From assembly GCA_038217425.1 (NCBI GenBank), contig JBBQPM010000261.1, positions 1 to 7,952 of the forward strand: a DNA stretch of 7,952 nt. The letters run 5' to 3'. A model generated the notes under the pieces. It saw only the letters and a program-made list of their open reading frames with translations. It was not told where the DNA came from and made no database searches. Both the position numbers and the translations under genes were made by a program. This stretch comes from JAIEPT01 sp038217425 (GTDB lineage Bacteria; Planctomycetota; Planctomycetia; Gemmatales; Gemmataceae). Each line of letters begins with the position of its first letter. Position 1 is the stretch's first letter. Of the stretch, positions 1-5,650 are shown piece by piece.

Positions 1-8
1 TGGAAACA

Positions 9-62
9 TACCCCGAAGGGGTTGCATCGAGGCGGCCATACGGATGCAACCCCTTCGGGGTA
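9..62. repeat. 20-bp perfect inverted repeat, palindromic element
   Basis: Positions 9-28 (TACCCCGAAGGGGTTGCATC) and 43-62 are exact reverse complements separated by a 14-nt loop. Each arm also contains the smaller palindrome CCCCGAAGGGG or its complement. The element continues into the cluster at 84-138. This looks like a REP/BIME-type intergenic repeat; its function is unknown. Confidence 0.85.
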
Positions 63-83
63 ATCCTGTGTGACGCCTTTGTT

Positions 84-111
84 CCCTGGGTTGCGAGTAC
101 GCAACCCAGGG
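84..111. repeat. 12-bp stem, 4-nt loop hairpin repeat
   Basis: CCCTGGGTTGCG (84-95) is the exact reverse complement of 100-111, with the loop AGTA. It lies between two direct copies of a CAACCCCTTCGGGGTAA motif (43-63 and 118-138), so the three parts form one composite unit. No T-tract follows it, so it does not look like a classical terminator. Confidence 0.85.
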
Positions 112-117
112 CTTTGA

Positions 118-138
118 GATCCAACCCCTTCGGGGTAA
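118..138. repeat. Direct copy of the 43-63 repeat motif
   Basis: Positions 118-138 match 43-63 at 20 of 21 bases; the only difference is the fourth base (C instead of G). The two copies are 75 bp apart with a hairpin between them. This suggests part of a tandem palindromic array that may continue left of the window. Confidence 0.8.
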
Positions 139-202
139 ATGCAAATGACTTCACTCATTGAGTTTACGTTAGAAGTTTGAGGAAAAGTGGCGCTGTCCAA
201 CT

Positions 203-304
203 AACCACAGAGAGCACAGAGGAAGAAGGGGAATGGAAAACGGAACTTTGATTCCTCCTTTCTCCTCCTTGTCTTTCTCTGTGCCCTCTGTGTCTCTGTG
301 GTTA
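203..304. repeat. Inverted pair of CCACAGAGA-type repeats
   Basis: The left arm begins TAACCACAGAGAGCACAGAG at 203. The right arm (275-304) on the opposite strand reads TAACCACAGAGACACAGAGG and continues GCACAGAGA. The arms match except that the left arm lacks about nine bases of the AGACACAGAGG tract. The spacer is purine-rich on the left and pyrimidine-rich on the right, so the similarity decays gradually into it. Related CCACAGAGACACAGAG-type intergenic repeats are known from several bacterial phyla. Their function is not established. Confidence 0.7.
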
Positions 305-372
305 ATGTGTCGATAATAAGACATCGATCGTAAGACTCATCGCGCAGTATTTGACACGAAACGGTCTAGTTC

Positions 373-1053
373 ATGAACGATTCCTACTCCGAACTCGCGG
401 AACTTGCCGGCGGATTCATTCACGAGATCAAGAACCACCTCAGCACCCTGGGCCTGAATCTATCGCTGCTCACCGAGGACTTTGCCGATCCGCAGAATCA
501 ACGCGAACGCCGGGCCTTGCAGCGCGTCCAGAAATTGCAGACCGAATGCAGTCGGCTCGTCGACGTCTCCAATGATTTCCTGAGCTTCGCCCGGCTCAAT
601 GAAGTGCCGCTCGCTCCGGGCGATCTGTTAAAAGTGGTTGCCGAGATGATCGACTTTTTCGGCCCCAGCGCCAAGGCCGCCAACATCGACGTCAAAACGT
701 ACCTCCCCTCAGACTTGCCGCCCGTCGCGCTCAATAAGGAGATGTTTCAGCAGGCGCTGCTGAATCTGCTCCTGAACGCCGAGCAAGCGATGCCCGGCGG
801 CGGCGACATCACGCTGCAGGCGTCGGTGGAAAGCGGGCAGGTGGTGCTGACGATCATCGACACCGGCAAGGGGATTGCCCCCGAGGTGTTGCCGAAGATC
901 TTCAAGCCGTTCTATTCGACGAAGCAGGGGGGCACGGGCCTGGGGTTGCCGACGACGAAAAAGATCGTGGAGGCGCACCGAGGCACGATCGACGTGCAGA
1001 GCGACGTGGGCAAAGGAACGAAGTTCACGATCCGTCTGCCCGCGGCGGGCTAA
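373..1053 (+). CDS. Sensorless soluble histidine kinase (NtrB-like core)
   Basis: The 226-residue product is a two-component histidine kinase reduced to its catalytic core. It should autophosphorylate a histidine and pass the phosphate to a response regulator, which is not in this window. The H-box is IHEIKNHLS with the phospho-acceptor His17. The N-box QALLNLLLNAEQAM has Asn131 and Asn135, and the ATP lid follows with DTGKGI (163-168), FKPFYSTK (177-184) and GGTGLGL (186-192). These are the HisKA and HATPase_c hallmarks and all key residues are present. There is no signal peptide, membrane helix, PAS, GAF or receiver domain, and only 16 residues precede the histidine, so input must come from a partner or be absent. 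The ATG at 373 is the only start that keeps the H-box intact with a short lead. No Shine-Dalgarno sequence is visible upstream. It is transcribed away from all other genes here, and its specific signal cannot be told. Confidence 0.93.
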   Translation: MNDSYSELAELAGGFIHEIKNHLSTLGLNLSLLTEDFADPQNQRERRALQRVQKLQTECSRLVDVSNDFLSFARLNEVPLAPGDLLKVVAEMIDFFGPSAKAANIDVKTYLPSDLPPVALNKEMFQQALLNLLLNAEQAMPGGGDITLQASVESGQVVLTIIDTGKGIAPEVLPKIFKPFYSTKQGGTGLGLPTTKKIVEAHRGTIDVQSDVGKGTKFTIRLPAAG

Positions 1054-1067
1054 CGATGCCATTCGGG

Positions 1068-1085
1068 AAAACGGCGACAGGCATG
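1068..1085 (+). repeat. Left copy of GACAGGCATG direct repeat
   Basis: AAAACGGCGACAGGCATG at this position matches 3623-3640 at 17 of 18 bases in the same orientation. The two copies sit outside the two ends of the tad gene trio. Motifs of the form GGGGACAGGCA recur in many bacterial genomes as short repeats. Whether these two mark an insertion or are independent repeats cannot be told from one window. Confidence 0.6.
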
Positions 1086-1245
1086 TTGAATTTCGGGTCT
1101 ATTTTAGCTGCCTCACCGACCTCCACAAGATTTAAAGCGGCAGCACCGAGGGGTCTGGCATGCCGACGTTTTACTCGTTGCGCTAAATACGGTTGATTAA
1201 AAACATGCCCGCCCCCTTTTGGCTCTTCAAGTTGTAATCGATCGT

Positions 1246-2433
1246 CTAATTGCTAAGCCGCGGCGGCATGAGCGTGGCGTAACTGGACGAACTAGTTCCC
1301 GCAAGTTGCATGTTGGACGGATCGAAAACCGCGAAGCCGTCGCTCAGTACAGCGGGTTGCAAGACTACCTGCTTGTTTTTGTTAGTAGGCTGCATGACGG
1401 TCACCGGAACGAAGGCTACGATATTATAATTATAGTAATTTCCCGAACCGGTGCCCGCCTGGTAATTCCCGACCCCTTGGGTCACAGGCTCGAAAAGAGG
1501 CAGCCAATACGTTTGTCCGATGATGGAATCATCATTGGTGGCCTGCACGAGCGAAGATGCAAAACCAGTGCTTCCTTGCCAATACGGGTCGGTATGAGGC
1601 GAGAGCGGCAGAAAACCGGCCGAGTTCAAGGCGGAAATATCCGATGAGGGCACGCCATTATTTAACCAATCGATCTGTGTACTGGTACCAACATTGGAGC
1701 TATTCAACGAGAGCTGACCGAAATTGCCCTTGTACTTGGTGCTCGGGTACACCTGAATTTCAGGATCTCCATTCGACGCCTTGGTAATGTTGCCGTCGGG
1801 GTCTCTGCCGTCTTTCACGAAATTCAGCCAATGATCTTTGTCATACGTGAACGGCAAGATCTTGGTAACCCCGCTGTTAAGATCGAATTTCTTGACGACG
1901 CCTGTGTAAAGCGACGCAGTTGCCGTGGTCGTGAGACTAATGTTCCTGGTTCCAATTACTGGGCCGAAGAATAGGTTCAGCGCGGTATTGGCCATACTAT
2001 CCCTGCGCAGCAAAACTTTCACGGTGTTCGGATAGGATCCCCCCGAAGCGTATGCTGTAAAAGCGCCTGACGAATCCGTGAAACCCACGTTGACGTCGCC
2101 ATCGAGCAGTTTCAGGGATGCTACGCCTCCCGCGGAATTGGCGGCGGCGTAACTGATGGCGACGCTTCGGGCGGCAGTTGAAGCGGCCAACGCGTATTTA
2201 TTCTTGTTCTGTTGCGTTTGCCCCGGCAGATTGTATAGAGCGTAAGACGTGAACAATTGCTGCGCACCCGCCAGTGCGGCCGAATCCGCGGCATTCTGCA
2301 GCTGGGACTGGGTCGTCACGATCCAGTTCGTATCGACGGCGAATGCTACCATGCCGAAAAAGATAGGCAGCATTAACGCGGTCATGGGGGCAATTGCTCC
2401 CTCGCGAACATTTCGGCATCGGTTACGCATCAT
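1246..2433 (-). CDS. TadG-like pilus assembly protein (Tad domain)
   Basis: This 395-residue protein resembles the Flp pilus assembly TadE/G-like family, anchored in the inner membrane with the remainder outside. After a short basic N-terminus comes GAIAPMTALM, leading into one hydrophobic segment (about residues 16-36). This is followed by the family's typical continuation AVDTNWIVTTQSQLQNAADS (33-51 and on) and ALAGAQ. The segment has no Glu at +5 after Gly12, so it is probably not processed like a prepilin, in line with TadG. Residues 100-395 are Ser/Thr/Asn/Gly-rich and look like an exported beta-rich region; no von Willebrand MIDAS motif (DxSxS) was recognised. The start is the first of two adjacent ATGs, supported by GGAAAGG five nucleotides upstream (2439-2445). 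It is the last gene of a three-gene unit, 34 nt after the preceding stop. Its GC is visibly lower than that of neighbouring loci: 30 of 60 in 1861-1920. Confidence 0.85.
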   Translation of the reverse strand: MMRNRCRNVREGAIAPMTALMLPIFFGMVAFAVDTNWIVTTQSQLQNAADSAALAGAQQLFTSYALYNLPGQTQQNKNKYALAASTAARSVAISYAAANSAGGVASLKLLDGDVNVGFTDSSGAFTAYASGGSYPNTVKVLLRRDSMANTALNLFFGPVIGTRNISLTTTATASLYTGVVKKFDLNSGVTKILPFTYDKDHWLNFVKDGRDPDGNITKASNGDPEIQVYPSTKYKGNFGQLSLNSSNVGTSTQIDWLNNGVPSSDISALNSAGFLPLSPHTDPYWQGSTGFASSLVQATNDDSIIGQTYWLPLFEPVTQGVGNYQAGTGSGNYYNYNIVAFVPVTVMQPTNKNKQVVLQPAVLSDGFAVFDPSNMQLAGTSSSSYATLMPPRLSN

Positions 2434-2438
2434 AACAA

Positions 2439-2445
2439 CCTTTCC
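2439..2445 (-). promoter_or_regulatory. Shine-Dalgarno of the TadG-like gene
   Basis: On the - strand GGAAAGG ends five nucleotides before the ATG at 2433, supporting the first of the two tandem ATG codons. Confidence 0.6.
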
Positions 2446-2467
2446 AATAAACGAGATTGCAGGGCTT

Positions 2468-2896
2468 TCAACCCTGGCGCATCATGACGAGGGTCTCGGA
2501 TTGGACCGCGGTCTTCGCCATAAACAAAGGCATCATGTAATTGACCTGGGACGCAGGTAAAGAGATTTTCAGGGCGATTTTGTCGTTTTGTACGGCAGTA
2601 CTAACGTCCGCCGTCACGCCGTTGACGGTGATCGTGACAGTCACAAGAGTGGAGCTTATGCCGTAGGTAGCGAGTACGGTAGAGATATTTGCGTTTACGG
2701 CCGCATTATCCTTTCCAGGGCGAACCGCCACGGCACAGCCGCTACGGGCAGCACACGACAGGTAATCTTGCACCTGAATGGCGCGCGACATTTCGATCAT
2801 CCCGTATGCGGCAGGCACCAAAATGAAGGATGCTACGAGGGCCATTTCGACGGCAGCCACGCCGCGGCGCCGGGCGCCAAGAGTTCGTATTCGCAT
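2468..2896 (-). CDS. TadE-family pseudopilin (second copy)
   Basis: The 142-residue protein is a TadE-like minor pseudopilin of the tight-adherence (Flp) secretion system. A basic leader ending in Gly12 is followed by VAAVE, placing Glu17 at +5 of the predicted mature protein. A hydrophobic helix follows (about 18-36). This is the classical type IV prepilin signal that TadV-type peptidases cut after Gly. The beta-rich C-terminal part, with ADVSTA and repeated valine strands, closely parallels the gene upstream, so the two are paralogues. The start at 2896 is chosen because GAAAGGG (2902-2908) sits five nucleotides ahead. An in-frame ATG at 2947 would add 17 residues and overlap the upstream gene by 8 nt, but it has no ribosome site. 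It lies 43 nt after its paralogue and 34 nt before the TadG-like gene. Cys48 and Cys54 follow the helix; their role is unknown. Confidence 0.85.
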   Translation of the reverse strand: MRIRTLGARRRGVAAVEMALVASFILVPAAYGMIEMSRAIQVQDYLSCAARSGCAVAVRPGKDNAAVNANISTVLATYGISSTLVTVTITVNGVTADVSTAVQNDKIALKISLPASQVNYMMPLFMAKTAVQSETLVMMRQG

Positions 2897-2901
2897 AACG
2901 G

Positions 2902-2908
2902 CCCTTTC
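2902..2908 (-). promoter_or_regulatory. Shine-Dalgarno deciding the second TadE start
   Basis: GAAAGGG on the - strand lies five nucleotides before the ATG at 2896. The alternative in-frame ATG at 2947 has nothing comparable ahead of it, so the shorter protein is favoured. Confidence 0.55.
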
Positions 2909-2939
2909 GTGACTAAAGCGAAGCGGCTGCTGACTCGTC

Positions 2940-3362
2940 TCAACCATGCGGCAAGGTGCAGATTCCGCTAAAAGTTCCCTTGAGATAGAGAGCCGACGGC
3001 AGCCAGGTTATGTTGGAGGCGGAGACGGAAATGGTAACGCTGACCAGGTCCCCCGTCCGAGCGGTTGAAACGTCGGCTGCGACGCTGTTCACCTTAATAG
3101 TCGTGGTCGTGCTACTTAGTTTCAGGGAGCTAAGTACGGCACTCACCTCAGATGTTACGTCGCTATTCGCTTTTCCTTGGAGTATTGCGATCCGGCACCC
3201 CTTGCGGGCAACGTTGTCAAGCAGACCTTTCACCATGAAGCCTCTTCCAATTTCAACTATTCCGAAAAACATCAGAATAAAGACCGGAAAAACAAGTGCG
3301 AACTCCACAGCGGTCGCGCCATACCGGGGATTGCCGATCTTTCTGTTACGCCGGACGATCAT
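2940..3362 (-). CDS. TadE-family pseudopilin (first copy)
   Basis: The 140-residue protein starts the tad unit. It has a basic leader, Gly15, then ATAVE with Glu20 at +5, and a hydrophobic helix (about 18-38) reading FALVFPVFILMFFGIVEIG. This is the prepilin-peptidase-processed TadE arrangement. After the helix, DNVARKGCRIAILQGKANSD matches the second TadE in spacing and in the conserved Cys (Cys57). A second Cys at 135 could allow a disulfide. The C-terminal half is Ser/Thr/Val-rich beta structure. The ATG is supported by GGGAG (3369-3373) six nucleotides upstream. TadE and TadF proteins are thought to act as minor pilins needed for Flp pilus assembly. No Flp pilin, TadA ATPase, TadB/C platform, secretin or TadV peptidase is encoded here, so the assembly system must be elsewhere or this trio serves another envelope role. 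Confidence 0.87.
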   Translation of the reverse strand: MIVRRNRKIGNPRYGATAVEFALVFPVFILMFFGIVEIGRGFMVKGLLDNVARKGCRIAILQGKANSDVTSEVSAVLSSLKLSSTTTTIKVNSVAADVSTARTGDLVSVTISVSASNITWLPSALYLKGTFSGICTLPHG

Positions 3363-3368
3363 CGAAGG

Positions 3369-3373
3369 CTCCC
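3369..3373 (-). promoter_or_regulatory. Shine-Dalgarno of the first TadE gene
   Basis: GGGAG on the - strand is six nucleotides before the ATG at 3362. Confidence 0.55.
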
Positions 3374-3407
3374 GTCGACAAACCTAAACGCAATGCCCAG
3401 CATCTTG

Positions 3408-3545
3408 TTGCCGTAAGCGGCTAGTGCTTTCCACGCGACCCGTGAATCGTGCGCCCTCTGCGAAGTTACCCGCGCGGGGCTCGCCTCCCTTACGGATCGG
3501 CTAGGTTTAACTAGCCCAACCTGCGTCTTTGAACGCTTACGGCAA
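3408..3545 (-). ncRNA. Candidate structured 5' leader of the tad unit
   Basis: Positions 3408-3419 (TTGCCGTAAGCG) and 3534-3545 are perfect reverse complements and would close a large stem in RNA from the - strand. Inside it is a second stem, GGCTAG (3499-3504) with CTAGCC (3511-3516) and a 6-nt loop. CTTACGG also occurs at 3489-3495, so the strand at 3411-3417 can pair with either 3489-3495 or 3536-3542, but not both. The region ends about 45 nt before the first TadE start. I could not match it to the cyclic-di-GMP (GEMM) consensus or any other riboswitch I know, so its identity is open. It may equally be an intergenic DNA repeat. Confidence 0.35.
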
Positions 3546-3569
3546 AGGCTAGCTTGAGAATTCCCCGTT

Positions 3570-3585
3570 GTCAAAAATTTTTGAC
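3570..3585. promoter_or_regulatory. 16-bp perfect palindrome, candidate operator
   Basis: GTCAAAAATTTTTGAC is a perfect palindrome about 210 bp upstream of the first TadE gene. On the - strand its right half forms TTGACA (3574-3569), a consensus -35, with TAGCCT (3551-3546) 17 nt downstream as a weak -10. An AT-rich GATAAT (3598-3593, - strand) upstream of the palindrome is an alternative -10 that would place the palindrome near the transcription start. Its symmetry and position suggest a dimeric regulator site for the tad unit, but no regulator is identified. Confidence 0.4.
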
Positions 3586-3840
3586 CCGCTTTATTATCGA
3601 GGCAGACTTTGGACTGGGAAGAAAAACGGGGACAGGCATGAACGGCACTCCCGCGGCTCTAAACTACGCTTACCAAACGGTTTTTGGCCTCGATGCGGGC
3701 ACGTTAGATGGGGATAATCGTTAGATCTGCGTTTCCGCCTGCGCGGCTCGTTGCGATCGAGACGATTGCCAAAAAAATCCGACGAATCGTTCCGCGCTCG
3801 CCTGATCGAAAGCGGGCAGAAGATAACGTCTCCGTCATAT
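3586..3840. other. Non-coding remainder of the tad/pseudokinase gap
   Basis: This stretch between the tad leader and the end of the kinase-like gene has no convincing reading frame. It holds the right copy of the GACAGGCATG repeat (3623-3640) and an A7 run (3771-3777). The A7 run is a U-tract on the - strand downstream of the kinase-like gene, but no stable stem precedes it, so I do not call a terminator. Confidence 0.5.
3623..3640 (+). repeat. Right copy of GACAGGCATG direct repeat
   Basis: AAAACGGGGACAGGCATG here matches 1068-1085 with a single difference (G versus C at the eighth base). It lies just upstream of the tad regulatory region; its partner lies just downstream of the TadG-like gene. 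Confidence 0.6.
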
Positions 3841-5571
3841 TCACGACACCGGCGGCTGGTCCACCGCGAACTGGGCGCCGATCTCGTACCAGCCGTTACG
3901 CATCTTGCTCATGCGCACCACCTCCGCGAGCCCAGCGTATGGCGCCAGCGCCTGAATCTCCGGCAAATTGACGTACAAATGCTTACTGCTGATCTCGTGC
4001 GGCAAGACGATGCAGATGCCCCCCGCGGAGACGTCCTTGGTCATCCCCTCAACCGGGGGCGCCAGGTCGTTGCCGGCGAGCACCGGACTGAGCATGATGC
4101 GCTTCTGGACCGCAAATCGCGGCAGGCGTCTTTGGTCCGGACGATTGTGCAGGTGCTTTTGCAGCTCCGCGAGGAGGCGCATGCCTTCGCCTTCGAGTAA
4201 CTCGATCGCCTGCTGCCGACCGCAACCGAAGGGGCGGATCACGACGGCGATTTCGGTGCGGTCATCGCGGCGCGGCTGCATCAGCACTTCGATTTCCAGG
4301 CCGACCGGTTTACTGAAACAGCGCCGCCAAAACGACGCCGGCACGGAGACCTTCATCAAGATGCGATGATCGTCGTACTGGGGTTTCGTCTGCATCGTGC
4401 GGCCAAATTGTTCGACGCGCTGAAACAGCTTGTCCGGCGGCAGCATGAGGCAGGGGCGGTGCTCGATCTTTTGCCCCGCTTCGATCTGGAACGGAATCCC
4501 CGTGGTGCTCATCTCCAGCGAAGCGTCGTCCTGGCACGCCAGTTCCAACAGCTGACGCACGAACGATTCGAGCGAGTAGATTGGCTTGGCGACCAGACGC
4601 GGGCTTTGCACCAGGAGCCGGGAGAGTTCCGAAGGACGGCTGTCTTCGAGGTTCTTCTCGCCGGCCTGTTCGAGAGCTTCGAGGAAGCAGACGGCGTTGG
4701 TGTAGCGCAAGCGTGGATTCGATTCGAGCGCCTTGAGTACGATCGGGCGTTCGCGCGACGGGAGCATGCTGAGGTCGAGCGTCTTGGGGAAATTATGCCC
4801 GCTGGCGGCGCGTTCCCAGTTCCGCATCGGATGCACGCCGGTGAGCAGGGCGACGTAGATGAGCGCGAGGCTGCACTGGTCGCAATTGGGGCTCAGGCGA
4901 TTGCGGTAGATTTCGGGAGCCGAGTATTGCGGGTTGAGCGCGAGGATCGGCTCCTTGAGCTGGCTGTGCAGGAGTTCCGCGAAGCCGAACTCGGTCAGCT
5001 GCACCTGGCCATCCTGGATCAGGATGCGTTTGGGATTGAGGGCCAGGTGCTGGATACGATGGGCGTCGTAGATTTCATCGAGGATAAGCGCGGTCTGATG
5101 CAGGTACTGGAGCAGTTCGCGGCGCGGCATGCCGGGCAGGGCGGCGTTCCAGTATTCCAGGAACTTCTCCTTGAGCGTCTTGCCCTCCAGCGGCGTTAGC
5201 AGCACGAAACGGTCGGCTTCCGGCTGAATCATCTGGAACTTCGCCAGCCCCGTGTGATCGATCGCCTTGATCTTCGTTAGAAACTTCTGCACGGTCTCCG
5301 GTTCGGTCGTCACCAGAAAATGCGCGAGGTAATTCTTGCGCTGCGGCGAACGGACGCGCCACACCTCGCCCAGCGGCGTCTGCTGCAGACACTGTAAGAA
5401 CTCGAACTTTTTGAGTTGATGGACCAGTAACTCGTTGGGCGTGTCGTTCAAGTGCCAGCTGTCGATGTCGACGGCGAGCGGGTACGAGAGCCAAAGCTTG
5501 GCTTTCTGGTGAGCCCAGGCGGGACTGTTCTTGAGAACCGGTCGCGTTCCGGAGAGTTGAGTCCTGGACAC
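3841..5571 (-). CDS. Pseudokinase fused to a C-terminal PilZ domain
   Basis: The 576-residue cytosolic protein has a Ser/Thr-kinase-like fold at about 57-305. Catalytic positions are lost: the glycine loop keeps only Gly68, the VAIK Lys is absent (LAHF, 82-85), and HRDLKPxN has become HLALNPKR (175-182; Asp to Ala177, Lys to Asn179, Asn to Arg182). DFG is EFG (194-196). Structural landmarks remain: SAPE (217-220), Asp231 and Arg289. Residues 313-475 form an uncharacterised linker or domain. The C-terminus (about 480-570) is a PilZ domain with RRLPR (481-485, the RxxxR motif) and DVSAGG (513-518, the DxSxxG motif). Known PilZ proteins bind cyclic-di-GMP through these residues. I infer a non-catalytic scaffold switched by cyclic-di-GMP. 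The GTG start is forced by an in-frame TAA two codons upstream and is backed by AAGGA at 5580-5584. It follows the ABC ATPase by 79 nt and may be co-transcribed with it. Confidence 0.85.
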   Translation of the reverse strand: MSRTQLSGTRPVLKNSPAWAHQKAKLWLSYPLAVDIDSWHLNDTPNELLVHQLKKFEFLQCLQQTPLGEVWRVRSPQRKNYLAHFLVTTEPETVQKFLTKIKAIDHTGLAKFQMIQPEADRFVLLTPLEGKTLKEKFLEYWNAALPGMPRRELLQYLHQTALILDEIYDAHRIQHLALNPKRILIQDGQVQLTEFGFAELLHSQLKEPILALNPQYSAPEIYRNRLSPNCDQCSLALIYVALLTGVHPMRNWERAASGHNFPKTLDLSMLPSRERPIVLKALESNPRLRYTNAVCFLEALEQAGEKNLEDSRPSELSRLLVQSPRLVAKPIYSLESFVRQLLELACQDDASLEMSTTGIPFQIEAGQKIEHRPCLMLPPDKLFQRVEQFGRTMQTKPQYDDHRILMKVSVPASFWRRCFSKPVGLEIEVLMQPRRDDRTEIAVVIRPFGCGRQQAIELLEGEGMRLLAELQKHLHNRPDQRRLPRFAVQKRIMLSPVLAGNDLAPPVEGMTKDVSAGGICIVLPHEISSKHLYVNLPEIQALAPYAGLAEVVRMSKMRNGWYEIGAQFAVDQPPVS

Positions 5572-5579
5572 GGGTTACA

Positions 5580-5584
5580 TCCTT
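5580..5584 (-). promoter_or_regulatory. Shine-Dalgarno supporting a GTG start
   Basis: AAGGA on the - strand lies eight nucleotides before the GTG at 5571. An in-frame TAA (5577-5575) rules out any longer product, so this site fixes the pseudokinase start. Confidence 0.6.
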
Positions 5585-5650
5585 CGGGACTGCGAGGAGT
5601 TTGAACAAAAGAGGCTCTGAAGCTTAGGTCATGTTTCCCGCCCCGTCCAA

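Noticed and set aside
1..140. CRISPR array from the repeated CAACCCCTTCGGGGT motif
   Set aside because: There are only three copies in mixed orientation, the spacer is itself palindromic, and no cas genes are present.
351..356. TTGACA upstream of the histidine kinase as a -35 box
   Set aside because: It is only 17 nt before the ATG, so the matching -10 would fall inside the gene (TGAACG at 374-379, no resemblance).
3408..3545. Cyclic-di-GMP (GEMM) riboswitch ahead of the tad unit
   Set aside because: This would fit the context, but the conserved GACGCAAAGCC-type core and the tetraloop/receptor layout are not present.
3359..3574. 71-codon - strand frame starting TTG and overlapping the first TadE start by ATGA
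   Set aside because: The stop/start overlap looks like coupling, but the product is basic with no recognisable domain, has a TTG start inside the 16-bp palindrome with no ribosome site, and covers the inverted-repeat leader. A non-coding leader fits better.
3771..3777. A7 run as the U-tract of a terminator for the pseudokinase gene
   Set aside because: On the - strand the bases before the U-tract do not form a stable stem.
4366..5199. Long + strand frame (277 codons) opposite the pseudokinase gene
   Set aside because: It is antisense to a protein with clear kinase-fold and PilZ motifs, and its product is an Arg/Glu-rich shadow without a domain.
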